From: Agapanthus africanus
Taxonomy: Eukaryota; Streptophyta; Magnoliopsida; Asparagales; Amaryllidaceae
NCBI GenBank assembly: GCA_030015575.1
Contig: JASDDO010000026.1
Coordinates: forward strand, 450,035,096-450,099,095
Length of the DNA: 64,000 nt
Direction of reading: 5' to 3'
In this document: positions 35,385 through 47,420 of the stretch, one piece after another
Layout: each line of letters opens with the position of its first letter
How positions within the stretch are numbered: the stretch's first letter is position 1
Translations under genes and position numbers: made by a program
The notes under the pieces: generated by a model
The model's database searches: none
What the model saw: the letters and a program-made list of their open reading frames with translations, nothing else
What the model was told of the DNA's origin: nothing

Positions 35385-38300
35385 GCTAGGATAACCTTGG
35401 TTCGAGTCTAAGTTTTACTATGTGGAGCCTAGAGCGTTTGTATATATACGGAACTTAGGCTTGACCTTACGGAACTTAGACTTAGTCGATGGGGTATTAT
35501 ACCCGAACTTTTGTCGCGTAGCATGACCCTTGGTTGATGGAGTAGCTAGCTTGAGTAGAGTAACGTACCGTACGTATGTTCCGCGGCATACTTACGATAC
35601 GCTACTCCTCTTAAGAAACCTTAGGATGTACATTTCCTTGCACAGTATTACATTCATTCCTTTGATCTATCCTCATCAATATTGGTTATGATTTTGCCGC
35701 CACGATCACACGGGCAGAGAGAGCTATGGCTAGAGTTGCGTCAGCATGAGCTCGTCATGGACGAGGACTGACCAAGGCGTGATTCCAGGGACGTACGATT
35801 GCTTAGAGAGGCATCGTTTTAGTGTGTTTTCGCGCCATGAGCGTTTGACAGATCGCTTTTACGAGATTTCTCGGACTAGCAAATCAGCACCAGAGGATCA
35901 GGCTACTACTAGAGGCCAACCAGAATATGATGACCATTGATATATCGCTAATGCATGATGATTAAGGCACTGTTCAGAGTGCAGACGAATGAGCCAGTTG
36001 TTGCTGCGAATGACGAGATATCGCCTAGATGTTGGAGCTACTGCAGCATGAGTATATACATAGAGATATGATGGTAGGTTGCCTGTCTCCCGAGGATGAA
36101 TGACTAGGACATGTGGTTCATTCGCTTACCCCGATGCGAGGTCATCAGATAGATTGATCCCAGCTTGAGACGACTTCACGCAGGTACATTGAGAGTCGAT
36201 GGAGGCGATCGAATGTCAGGAGCCTATTTTTCAAGTTTAAAGTATTCGGAAAGACATGCAAGCGATTCTATGGACCCTCTAGAAGAATGAAACCCTAACT
36301 CGACATAATGACCGTATGAAAGCCTTTGAACCTTAGGGTTTGCGGCAGTTCCGCGGCGCCATTAGAGAGGCTTGGGTTTGCCCTTCTACGGCTGGTCCAC
36401 CGATACTATGGTATGTACTCGATACTATTAAACTGTACCCAAGATGTTGAGCTCTTGGGGGATTATGAGGTTTTGACGAATCGATCGAATGGTTCGACTT
36501 CATTTGGATGCCATGTGGTGGGATGCATTTCTTAGGAGACTCCAGATACGAGTATAGCCGTTGGAGCACAGTCCATGCAGCCACGAGAAGACGAGTCCGA
36601 ATCGGTCAGCATTGGAACAGGGTGGAGTAAAGAGTTCGCATGAGATTCGACGAGATGACGTTCCACTTCGCTGACATCAGAGATGCGATACGCATGCAGA
36701 GGCATTGATTATGGATATATCTTCCAGAAGGAGTCATGAAGAGAATGCAGCCATTCCGGAACAAGAAATATATATAGTGAAGGGGTGAGAACGTCCGGGC
36801 AGTTCGGCAAAAACGAGATTTGAGAGAGACCTCGATAGGACCTTTCTGGAATACTATACGAGAAGACTTGGACCCAGGAGTGGTCATATTGCGCACACCC
36901 AGCAGTCCAGAGTTCGGCATCGTCGACGAGATAGTTAGCCAGAGATCTGTAAAGGATGTGCCAGAGCGAGACTGTTTCCGTCATCACTCCATATTGGGCC
37001 GTTGAGATGGGGAGCTATATATCTAGCAATGCACAGTGAGAGACAAGAGCCAAAAAGCACCAGGCGCCAGATCATGAACAGGAGGCAAGTAGATATCTTG
37101 CTCTATTAGTATTGGATGCACCGACACCATCTCAACTTTGAAGGAGGAACTATTGACGATGGAATTTATGATTTGTGATTTGGTGATTCGATTATCACGA
37201 AACCGTCACCTTGGTTTCGGTATTTTGGGCGATCTATTCGCATGGTTTAGTCTTGATGACTTAGTTTCATGATATTTTTTTTCGTGCACCATGGTTGCAC
37301 CTACTGGGTATTCATATTTTATGCATAGTTATTACGCTTGAGGTATTGATTGTGATTTCATGCCTATTTTATGCCTGTGATTTGATTTATGGTTCCAGCA
37401 TAGTTATCATGCACTTTTAATGTTTTGATTTGATTCGCGCACGCTGATGCACATGGTTGTGAGATTATATACCGTGGTATACCTGATCTGGATTGAGCTG
37501 TATTGTATACCATCGATTTTGATTCTGATTTTGATATTGATTTCGTGATTTCGTGTATGACGGATGCACCGATTTGGATTTTCGCGCATGTTGGGCGCAT
37601 GTTATGAGATGCGATTTTGGTGCATGCTAGATGCGCTAAATCGAGATTCTTCGTGCATGTCAGATGCACCTGATTTTGCTGTCAGGTACACACGTTGCCC
37701 ATGACAGATGTTTCGTGCACACCCGTTGCGCCTAGATGTTGTTTCTGTGCACATGTATGGCACATATATGGATTTTGATTTCCGTGCGCACCAGACGCAC
37801 GTTGCATTCATATACACAATTTAGGATTGGTTTCTTATGGAGCAGTACGTTTTTATGATATTTACTATTTGTTTTCATACTGAGCAGGACTAGTCAGAGG
37901 ACAGTACCTGGATATATTTTGCATGCATTGATTGTTATTGAAGGAATTTTCAAAAATGGGAGCTATAGTCTCAGTATTTACCTACGTGCCTGATATGACA
38001 CGACACGTTTAAAACAAGGAAACCCTTCTAAATTGTTTTCAAAACGGCGGAACGTACATATTAAACAAAAGATATATACATATATGGTTATTTTCTTAGA
38101 ATAGACGTCTGCCGCTGTGCAGTGTTATGCGCCTCGCACAGCGACTTAAAAAGGTTTGGCATGTATTTCGTTCAGTTATTTAAATGTACAGATTTGATAT
38201 CTACATGTATAATTTTGATGTATATCATATTGGTTTTGTTTTGGATTTGACAATTGTGTCTTTACCATGACTCCGATGATTGCGGGATGCTTGACGGAGT

Positions 38301-38469
38301 TTTGTTTTTGACTTATCTACTCATTGATCATGCGCGTGCATTGCGCTATGATACGTTTTATGTATTGATGATTTCGGAACCCCGACGACTTGGACTTTTT
38401 ACTGAAATGTTTTAGCATTGAGGGGTTTAAATTTAAATTCGGGGACCGAATTTCTTTACGGGGGAAGAT
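35385..38469 (+). other. Interior of the Tekay-like element, no recognisable genes
   Basis: All frames are short (60-104 aa) and none carries a zinc knuckle, aspartic protease, RT or integrase motif. The first half is moderately GC-balanced and may descend from gag, but I cannot show it. A single GC-rich unit (GCGGCAGTTCCGCGGCGCC, 36342-36360) resembles the palindromes of the other families. The last 1.2 kb is T-rich with irregular GTGCA.../GCGCA... repeats and looks like a 3' untranslated region. Confidence 0.6.
37280..37815 (+). repeat. Degenerate tandem repeats in the 3' interior
   Basis: Irregular repetition of GTGCAC/TGCGC words about 35-50 bp apart (for example CGTGCACCATGGTTGCACC at 37284-37302, TTCGTGCATGTCAGATGCACC near 37649, TTCGTGCACACCCGTTGCGCC near 37710, TCCGTGCGCACCAGACGCACG near 37781). 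Units are strongly diverged; boundaries are approximate. Confidence 0.5.
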
Positions 38470-40028
38470 TTTAACACATTAGAAAAATAAAATATTATTT
38501 TTGGGAATTTTTATAATTAAATAATATTATATTGAATATTTTAATATTTCGGTATAATTAAATACCGATAAATTGGGAAAAATTTGGAAAATTATGGAAA
38601 TTACTAAAATGAGGGTGATTTATTGGATTTAAGCAAATTATGAAGTTTTACGATTTATTTGACACTAATTTAGTGCTAATCACGATTAAAAATCGCTAAT
38701 CGGGTTTTAAGCATGTTTTGTGCAAAACATGCACATGTATTTTTTCTTCACTTGTTACATTTTTTTATCATGGCATTCCTCATGATTCTTGCATGGTTGT
38801 AAATTAAAGAGAATGAGAAGAAAAGAAAAGAAAAGAAAAAGGAATAACAATAAAGAATGGGGTATGGGTGAGAGAGAGAAAGGTGAGGGTTAACATTGAC
38901 CTTGGACATTCCACCTTCATTCCTTCACCCTCATCATCTCTCCCCAAAACTCCCTTGCTGCTGCTGCTTCCTTCACTCCCTCCCCCTTTTCACCTCCACA
39001 AAACACAATCAAAACAACCTCAAAATCCTATCTCCATTTCACAAAAATTGTGCATGAGCTCATTAGCAACACATTGGACCAAGAAAGCTTGCATTTTGGA
39101 CACTTGGGGAAACTCAAGAATTTTCTTGAGTTGCCAAAGGAGGTAATTTATGCACTATTAGTGTAGTGTTTTAATTCCTTATGCATCTATACATGTTTCA
39201 TGTCGATATTGACTGGTTTTGTGGACTTAGAAAATTCTAGTTAGGGTTTATGGAAATTGAAAGTTGTGATGGGTAATTGAGCTCAGTAGAGGCCACACAA
39301 ACCCCCTAGTGCTAGAATTCAGACCTAAACCAGAGACTAGAACCCGGAATACGGATTTAGAAAACCTGATATCGGGAGAATTGTGGATTCAGTAAGTGTT
39401 AAATGAAATCTGCTAACACCCGGAGCTTCTGAAAATTATTTTGCAAACAAAGAGTGATGTGCAGGCAACCTGGAGCGTACCACCAAAACCCTAGCCCTCA
39501 TCTCCAAATTTAGGCCGCAAATTTATTCTTTCTGGCCGCAATTTGCAGCCAAAGCAGTGAGGAAATGGTTCGTTTTTGTTTCAGGGCTTTATCTCTAGTA
39601 AATTAGACCCTTGGCATATGCAAAATTGACCAATTTGACCGAGGGTAAAATCTGGGACCATTTTCAAGAGTTGCTGTTTTGGTTCGGGGTTTCGTTTTGC
39701 GTATTTTGCATTCTGGATTTTTATGATTTGTGACGTATTCGATCACTTGACGTTTGTATGTCGAAATCGAGTGTTATTTGGTGGTTTTGATGTGTAGTCC
39801 ATAGGTTCTAACCTATAGGCCTTAGCATGTCGTTTTGGCTTTCCGATGTGATTTTAATACGCATTTACGATTGTGTTATCTATGTAGATACCTTCACGTG
39901 GGTTTCATACGATGAAGAAGATGAAGGCGACATCGACACCGACACGCAAGATGCAATGTGAGTAGATTATATCTATGGGGGAAGTCGGGTGGATGGCGTA
40001 TAGCACCCCCGCAGTTCGATGTTTAGTA

Positions 40029-40067
<39 letters not shown>

Positions 40068-42875
40068 TATGATAGCGTATGTGTGACATGGATTTATTAA
40101 ATGTGATTAGGTGTACTATGGTTAGATTAGGGTTTAGAAGTAAACAAGTATAGTTTCCTAGTTGCGAACCCTAAAATAGGTTTACACCCACACGCACACA
40201 CATGCTTACCTGTTATACTTATACCTCGTTGATGAGGATAGTGGATGATATTTGGAGATGAGTCGATGAGATTGGGTATAGTGCCATGAGATCGGTAATA
40301 TTGATGTGGTTCGTATTTGGGATACAACATAAGATTTTAGCGGGCCTTTAGGCGTGTTTTCATACACGCACATATACCTATATAGATGGTATCGGTTTGT
40401 ACTAGACATAGATCAATACCCCAGTTCATGAGATATGATGATAAAGATACCGGTTAATTGATGAGATAAATGTGATATTGACCCGTACTCAGATTTGGGA
40501 TGCTGTACGATGATTTACCGTACGAGCATTATTGATAATAGATCCGCACTCATGATTCGAGAATGTCATATGATATTGTATCGTACGCGGTACCATTGAG
40601 GCGGGATCACCGACTATTATATGTATATATGTATCGACTCAGATTTAGGTGGTTCCCATACCCTTTCCATTAGCTTATTAGTTAGATCTGTAGTTACCCT
40701 GTGGATGTTTGACTAGACCCAAGTCATACCTATTTCAAAACTAACGAATCGTGAGTATTTTAAAGACAGGCAACGTGATTCTACGGATATTTTCAAAAGA
40801 CACATCTTTTTTCTTAAAAACACCGTAGTCCTTATTTTTCTAAACACCATGATTCGACTTATTTCAAATGGAAAAACTGTATGACATAGATACATTGATG
40901 TAGATTCTTCACTGTTGTGTTATTATTCATTTGCGTATATTCTTGCTATTCGCATTGCATTGCATGTTTAAATATGTTTATTGTTATAATAAAACCATGC
41001 TGTCAGGACAGCAACACCATTATCGATGATGCGTATGTTCCACGTACACCTGCTTGCCGGCTCACACACTTCATCATCGATAATTTCCATGTCACTACAA
41101 AGTAGGATTGTTGCATCAGGATATGACCCTTGCATGACATACTTACGTACACACATATTGTACACCCATACTTGCATACATACGTATTTGCACATACATA
41201 GATGATTCTGGCTTGATTTGGAGATTTGGGAACCACAAGATATATTTTAAAACTGGATTCATTTTAAAGAGTGGTTTCCTCCGATATGTGCGTACTATTT
41301 TTCCATGTTGCAAGATATACTGCTATGCTTACATTTCCTTTATATGTCCCATACATCATGCTTATGATTATACGCATTGAGATATTTGTTTTCATGAGAT
41401 TTCTAGATTTGGGAACCGTAGTTATTTCAAAAGAGAATATGTATTGTTTTAAAAACCCGGTTTCCCTTGATATGATATTTTAGTGCGTCCACCATGCGTT
41501 TTCTCGGTTCTGAGACATGTGACATGTGAACCTGAATCGAGGAGCTAGATGAGGCCGATTGCGGGTATATGGTGGACCCGGTATGGTTCCCCGGGGCAAG
41601 AAATGTTTTTCGTGGATCAGACGATGAGCCTGGCAGGGTGGATAATACCTACCGGTGATAGTATTTGGGCCCGACGGATATCCGGAGGATATCGACCGGA
41701 GTCGAGAGATGATATGGGCCGATCCGGACTAACGGAGCATGTGGGCCGATCCAGACTGACGGAGCCAGATATATGAGGATTTACGTGCTGATGCTGGGCA
41801 CAGGTTTCATGATGTTTTCGAGTGTCGATGCTAGACACTTAGGTTCCATGATTTTGATATGTCGCGAGGGACACATGTTGATTGATATCCTCATACTATC
41901 ATGCATATGCTTTTATGACTTTTACATGCATGATGTTGTTATGTCATTGGTTGACACGTGGACGAGATCCACATACATACAGGCACTGATTACATTGATC
42001 ATACCTCATATTTATGATATGTTTCTACCTGGGGCACTGGCACAAGCACTTGGTACTACACTTATGTTTAGATGTTTACCCTTACCATCTTATCATGCTT
42101 CAGACTTATTCATATTGAGAATATTATTATTATTGATCGTATTGACCTAGGATTGAGTCATACATACGATTTCTGCTCTGTGATGTTTTCTATTCACGAG
42201 TTGGCAACTCACCCCCGTTGTGCCACAGTTCTTGCAGGTTTTGTCGTACAGGTTTCATTGCGGCTTTTCTGGCACACTGCTTCCTTTCTGGGTGATTGCT
42301 TTGGTCGGTGGGTTCACTCGTATCGTGACCACTCTTGTATTTATTTTATTCAGTTGTATCTAGTAATTCCATCAACCAAACATGTATATTTATTTCATAC
42401 TTAGAAAACCGGTTGTGTATTATTTCGACCTTAGAGTCGCGCGTTGTAGTATATTGGTTTTCATGATGATTTTGAGTTTCCTTTTGAGTTTTGATCCTCG
42501 CCCTTCGACGTTGTTTATTATATTGTTTGCGTAATTGTGACCGTCGATTGACGAAGAGCTAGCTCCCGCTTAGGGATGCCTTTTATCATTATGCATATAT
42601 TATTCTTGTTGTACCCCGTTCGGGGCCAGTATTTACAAAGGAAACTCTGCCGAAATTTTCAGAAAAGATTTGATGTAAAAATGCATATTCGGCTTACCTA
42701 TTTAAAAACCTTGTTTTTAAAACTTGTTTTCTTCACTTCTTTAAAACTAGTTTTCCTTCATTTATTATTTAAAATGGTTTTAGATTTCTGGGCTTTTGGC
42801 TTAGTTGTGTTAGATGGGGTCCTATAGACTTCATATGATTCAAGGGCCAGTCACGTGCTATTTCGGGTCGTGACA
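38470..42875 (+). repeat. 3' LTR of the Tekay-like element
   Basis: 4406 bp. Its first bases read TTTAACACATTAG instead of TGTAACAATTCAG, so the terminal TG has been lost by substitution. Ends GTCGTGACA then ATCAT. Confidence 0.87.
40032..40064. repeat. (AT)n microsatellite
   Basis: Uninterrupted AT run at the place equivalent to 32514-32572. Confidence 0.97.
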
Positions 42876-42889
42876 ATCATGCTAAGTGT

Positions 42890-42911
42890 TTTTCTTCTCT
42901 CTCTCCTGCAG
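42890..42911 (+). promoter_or_regulatory. Possible 3' splice site before Copia-A gag
   Basis: TTTTTCTTCTCTCTCTCCTGCAG directly before CGACCC, where the gag frame begins. No convincing gag ATG follows within the first residues, which would fit a start codon supplied by an upstream exon (inference). Confidence 0.45.
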
Positions 42912-43572
42912 CGACCCAGTGACCAGACATAGGTTACATCTAGTTAATATAATAACTGAATCTGACTATAATGGATGGCAAAGGTCTGTCCAAATATCCA
43001 TTGCTTATGGCAAGCTGGGACACCTCATTACTACTCAAGCTCCTGCCGTCCCAGGTCCAGTTTCCACCGTCACGGATATTGATATCCGTAAGAAATCGGA
43101 AAAAGATAATACGAATGCCAAGTGCCTCGTGTTGGCCTCAGTAGATGGTGCAAACCGGAGGCAACACAAGAAGATGGACTTAGCTTCTATCTTCCTCCAT
43201 AAAGATTTATATGGAGAGCAATCTCGTATCGCAAGATATGAGACCTCGAAGGAATTGCTTCAAGCGAGGTTGGCTGTCAGATCATCTGTAGGGGAAAACA
43301 TCCTTACGATGACTAGCTATATTGATGAGCTCACGGACCTGGAGACCACGTTGAAAAACAGGTCATATGCTGACCTGTTTCTACAGTACCTACCCTCTAC
43401 TTACACCATAAAGGAAACCAGGGAGACACCCACTATGCTTATTGGGGAATCTTCCTCTTCTGCATCCAAGGCAAAACCAAAGGGTGGGAAGAAGAAGACC
43501 TCCACAAAGACAATATGCAGTGTCAGGAAGGTGGAAGGGAAGGGAAGGGAAGGGCAAATGTTTCGGGACTAA
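42912..43572 (+). pseudogene. Copia-A gag
   Basis: An open frame of about 220 aa in the style of Copia gag (UBN2/retrotran_gag): DYNGWQRSVQISIAYGKLGHLI near the start, then a helical region with KCLVLASVD, SRYETSKELL-like and LTDLETTLKNRSYADLFLQYLP motifs, and a Lys/Ser-rich tail (KPKGGKKKTSTK). Gag packages element RNA into virus-like particles. No good ATG is seen at its start. Near 43541-43564 a (GGGAA) repeat lies where the frame is lost: the zinc knuckle continues in the next frame. This is the only gag among the Copia elements in the window. Confidence 0.8.
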
Positions 43573-43892
43573 AAGTAGGGAAGGAGGGACCTTCCTATTG
43601 TTACGGGAAAGGACATTGGCAGAAGGATTGCAGGTCTTTGAAAGCCAGTGGCCAGGATTCGAAGCATGTTGTGGCTTCGGCTTCGGGTGTGTTTGTAATG
43701 GAAAATTATATGTCAATTAACTCTATTTCTTGGGTACTAGATACCCGATCAAGATCTCATATCTGTAATTCAATACAGGCTTTGAGAAACCGTAGAGTTA
43801 TCAGGGTCGGTGATATGACTCTCAGAGTTGTGAACGGAATGGGCGTGGACGCTGAATCTGTAGGGGAATATCATCTAGAATTGACAAGTTAG
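43515..43892 (+). pseudogene. Copia-A zinc knuckle and protease
   Basis: Continues gag-pol one frame over. YCYGKGHWQKDC (about 43594-43632) is a CCHC knuckle that lost its first Cys (Ser-Tyr-Cys instead of Cys-x2-Cys). It is followed by SGVFVMEN and the protease motif SWVLDTRSRSHIC: the catalytic Asp is kept but the neighbouring Gly is Arg, so the protease was probably dead. The frame ends at a TAG after YHLELTS. The Copia-B relatives lack everything upstream of SGVFV. Confidence 0.8.
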
Positions 43893-44329
43893 TAGATATT
43901 GATTCTATGTAACTATTTATATGTACCTAGTCTAGCTTGTAATATCATATCTGTATCCTTACTTTCTAAAAAAGGATATGATTTTATATTTGTAAGCGAT
44001 GTGGTCCACATCCACCTAAATCGAGTTCTGATTGGTCAGGTACATTAGAAAACGGAATATACATATTAAATCAAGCTCAGGATTTTAGTGTCCAGAACAC
44101 ACTTAAAAGAAAGTCTCCGGAAGCAAATCAGGCTTTCTTATGGCATTGTAGACTGGGTCACATCAATGAAACACGGTTAACAAAGTTACATAGAGAAGGA
44201 TATTAGAATCCGTTCGAATATCAGTCTTATGCTACTTATGAATCTTGTCTCATGGGAAAGATGACAAACACTCCGTTTACTGAACACTGAGTAGGAGCGA
44301 GCGAGCTCTTTGGACTCATACAGAGCGAT
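43893..44329 (+). pseudogene. Copia-A end of protease and pre-integrase zinc domain, broken
   Basis: Out-of-frame pieces align with residues 150-285 of Copia-B(-) pol: SVSLLSKKGYDFIF, RKSPEANQAFLWHCRLGHIN (44110-44169) and CLMGKMTNTPFTEH. Stops interrupt after REGY (44203-44205) and after TEH (44287-44289). Confidence 0.75.
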
Positions 44330-45043
44330 GTGTATGGTCCAATGTCTATACATGCGCGAGGTGGTTATTCCTATTTCATTACTTTTATGGATGATTTCTC
44401 TAGGTATGGACATATCTTCTTGATGAAGCATAAATCTGAGGCCTTTGAGAAATTCAGGGAATACAAGAATGAAGTGGAAAAACAAACAAGCAAAAGTATA
44501 AAGATACTGATATCTGATCGAGGTGGTGAATACTTAAGTGCCGAGTTCCTGAGATACTTAAAAGATAATGGAATTCTCTCTCATCTTACTCCTCCATACA
44601 CACCACAAAACAACGGTGTATCGGAAATACGGAATCGAACTCTATTGGATATGGTTCGTTCCATGATGAGTAAGGCTGAGTTACCGCAATCCTTTTGGTG
44701 TTATGCACTAGAATCAGCTGCATATCTTTTGAACAAGGTTCCAACCATGACTGTTCCTACCACACCATATCAAATGTGGAGTGGGAAGAAACCCTATCTC
44801 AAGTACCTTAAGACATGGGGATGTCCTGCTTTTGTAAAAAAGCTGCATGCCGACAAGCTCGAGGCACGCTCAGTACTTTGTAAGTTTGTGGGATACCATA
44901 AGAACTCCAGGGGGTATCTTTTCTATTACGCAGAGGAACAAAAGGTTTTTGTTTCTCAACATCCCCACTTCTTGGAAGCTGAATTTTTAGAAAATCAGAA
45001 AAGTGGGAGCGCAATAGAACTGAAAGAAATTCCAGAACCATAA
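44330..45043 (+). pseudogene. Copia-A integrase
   Basis: 237 aa open. Second and third catalytic residues are present: D in ISDRGGEYLS and E in NNGVSEIRN with the correct DD35E spacing; the first Asp (QSDVYGPM) lies just before the frame's first Met at 44330. Downstream is the connection region GYLFYYAEEQKVFVSQHPHFLE. Ends at a TAA after PEP. About 80% similar by eye to the Copia-B(-) integrase. Confidence 0.85.
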
Positions 45044-45255
45044 GCTATTACTGAAAGCTTGGTAGAACTAGTGGTTTTAGAAGAACAGGACATCCCAGCG
45101 CCACTCCGCAGAAGTAGTAGGCAGTCTCATCCGCCCGAAAGATACTACGGTTTTCTCATAGACGGGGATTGAGAGGATTGCATCATTGACAATGATGAGC
45201 CTACTAGCTTCCAGCAAGCCATTCAGAGCGGCGACTCGGTAAAAGGCTGGATGCA

Positions 45256-46209
45256 ATGCGGATCGAAATGGAGTCCATGTACATCAACAAAGTTTGGACT
45301 TTGGACATTGCTCCAGAAGGGGTAAAACCCGTAGGCTGTAAATGGATTTTCAGAAAGAAGATTGGTGTGGATGGACAGGTTGAAACTTATAAGGCTAGAC
45401 TTGTTGCAAAGGGTTTTCGTCAAAGTCCTGGTTTGGACTATGACGAAACCTTTTCTCCAGTGGCTATGCTCAAATCCATTCGGATCCTTCTTGCCATTGC
45501 TGCCTTCCACGATTATGAGATCTGGCAGATGGACTTAAAGACGGCCTTTCTAAATGGTAATTTAGATGAGTGTGTCTATATGGATCAGCCAAAGGGTTTC
45601 ATTCAGAGTGGAAGCAGCGGTGAAGTGTGCAAGTTGCTTAAGTCCACTTATGGACTAAAGCACGCATCGCGGAGTTGGAACATCTGTTTTGATGAGAAAG
45701 TCAAGAAATTCGACTTTATCAAAAATCCATATGAACCATGCATTTACAGTAAGATTTTAGAGAGAACTGTGGTATTTCTCGTCTTGTACATGGATGGCAT
45801 TCTCTTAATAGGAAATGATATTCCTATGCTACAATCAGTCAAAGGATTCTTGTCACAGAGATTCTTCATGAAGGACCTGGGTGATTCCTCCAACATTCTG
45901 GGGATCCAGATCTATCGTGATAGATCTAAATGGATGTTGGGACTTTCGCAGTCAAGGTACATCGACACCATACTGAAAATATTCGGTATGGATGTTTCTA
46001 AGCGCGGTAACCTACCGGTTTGTCACGGAATCACCCTCTCCAAAAAGATGTCTCCCAAGACTGATTTGGAAAGGGCTCGCATGTCATCTATACCCTACGC
46101 ATCTGCGGTAGGCTCTATAATGTATGCGATCTTGTGTACCAGAACAGATGTAGCGTATGAATTGAGCGTTGTAAGCCGGTATGAGTCAAACCCAGGGGAA
46201 AAGCACTAG
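45256..46209 (+). pseudogene. Copia-A reverse transcriptase
   Basis: 317 aa from KVWTLDIAPEGVKP through TRTDVAYELSVVSRYE. The first palm Asp is present (QMDLKTAFLNG), but the catalytic YVDD box reads YMDG (45788-45799), removing the second Asp. The TGG codon (45523-45525) of EIWQMD, a stop in Copia-B(-), is intact here. Ends at a TAG after EKH, inside the normal RT/RNase H linker. Confidence 0.87.
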
Positions 46210-46738
46210 ATAGCAAAAAAGAACATTCTCAAGTACTTGAGAAGGACTAAGGAGATGTTCTTGGTGTATGGAGGAAAAGACCTCTAGATCGAGGCCTTTG
46301 CTGACTCCAGCTTCCAGAGTGACAAGGATGACTCTAAGTCCATGTCAGGTTATGCCTTTACCCTCAATGGAGGGGCGATCTGTTGCAAGAGCTCCAAGCA
46401 GGACACCGTTGCTGACTCGAAGATAGAAGTAGAGTACATAGCTGCTTGCGATGCCGCAAAAGAAGTTGTCTGGATGAAGAAGTTCCTTATAGAACTTCAG
46501 GTGGTTCCGACCATTGTTGATCCAATACCGCTGTATTGCGACAACAACGGTGGTATAGCTTTAGCGAAAGAACCCAGGTCCCAACAGATGTACAGACACA
46601 TTTTGAGGCGGTACCACCTGATCAGGGAGATCGAGTTGAAGAGAGTAGATACGGAGAATAACACTGCAGATCCATTCACAAAGGCCATCCCTCAGACGCA
46701 GTTCGAGAGGCTATTCGAGATGATAGGTCTGCGATATG
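46210..46738 (+). pseudogene. Copia-A RNase H, interrupted by an LTR
   Basis: Continues in frame with stops at 46207-46209 and after KDL (46285-46287); the long open part starts at 46342. Motifs: AFADSSFQSDKDDSK, E in IEVEYIAACDAA, PLYCDNNGGIALA, NNTADPFTKAIPQ. Homology ends at GLRY: the last codons of the open frame to 46764 belong to the LTR beginning at 46739. The 5 bp before the break are ATATG. Confidence 0.85.
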
Positions 46739-47377
46739 TGTCACGACCCAAATGTGGCACGTGACCGGCAGTTAAATCACATGACATCTAAAGACGTCGA
46801 CGCGGTCAAGTAAGCCGAAACCCAGAATCTAAAACCTTTTGAAAATATTGGAGGTGAGTTTAAACAAGCCATCAGATGGAATCAGTTTAAATAACATTTA
46901 AATTTAACTAAGTATGTTTGAAAAGCATCTATGACGTTTTAAAATTTTGACAGCACCTCCTTTGAAAATTTTACATAAAAATCCGATACAACTACCATAA
47001 TAAAATAGCATCCCAACAAGAGCTAGCTTACATGTCCAAACGACGGAGCAGCCAAACAATCTATATCAGAAGTCGACTCTAAAGTGTGCGACCTCACAAC
47101 GAATATGTCTCGCTTCTATGTCCACAATATACCATTTCTAAGTTGATGGAGTTTCCACAAGATACAAGAATATTCGAATAATCAAGAGTGAGTATGATCC
47201 AATAATAACCCACTTACAAATCAATCACCAAAAGGAATGTGTGCCCAAGCCGCTGATAATCCAAGCGGTAAAACCTACAAGAAACGATGGCACAATGGGG
47301 AAGAGTTGCCAACTATATGATATGCGTATGTATCATAATGCAACACTAACTGTCATGCAACCCCAAGTAGAATATAC

Positions 47378-47420
<43 letters not shown>

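Larger units (their letters stand above)
31006..42875 (+). mobile_element. Tekay/Del-like element with 4.4 kb LTRs and non-coding interior
   Basis: LTRs 31006-35368 and 38470-42875, both ending GGGTCGTGACA, flanked by ATCAT (31001-31005, 42876-42880). A Met-type primer site TGGTATCAGAGC follows the 5' LTR; GACGGGGGAAGATT-like purines precede the 3' LTR. The 3.1 kb interior has no gag, protease, RT or integrase motif in any frame that I can see. LTR ends, LTR size and primer site suit the Del/Tekay chromovirus group, but without coding sequence the assignment is an inference. It is a large non-autonomous (LARD-like) element. Confidence 0.82.
299..46738 (+). mobile_element. Copia-A: old plus-strand Angela/BARE-like Copia hosting four nested insertions
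   Basis: Pieces that follow one another in any Copia occur here in order on the plus strand: LTR start (299-1030), rest of the LTR (17073-18359), primer site, leader (18371-19680, resuming at 30296-31005), then gag-protease-integrase-RT-RNase H remnants (42881-46738). Junctions are explained by target duplications of the intruders: ATCCA around 19681-30290 and ATCAT around 31006-42875. For the insertion at 1031-17072 the duplication is worn (CCTGG versus ACAGG). The 3' LTR has not been reached; RNase H is cut at 46738 by another LTR. Every domain carries lesions, so it is the oldest nearly complete element in the window. Confidence 0.85.

Noticed and set aside
46734-46738. Target duplication ATATG before the LTR at 46739, identical to that of Copia-B(+)
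   Set aside because: Two 5-bp A/T-rich words can agree by chance, and the second copy of this one is not visible.
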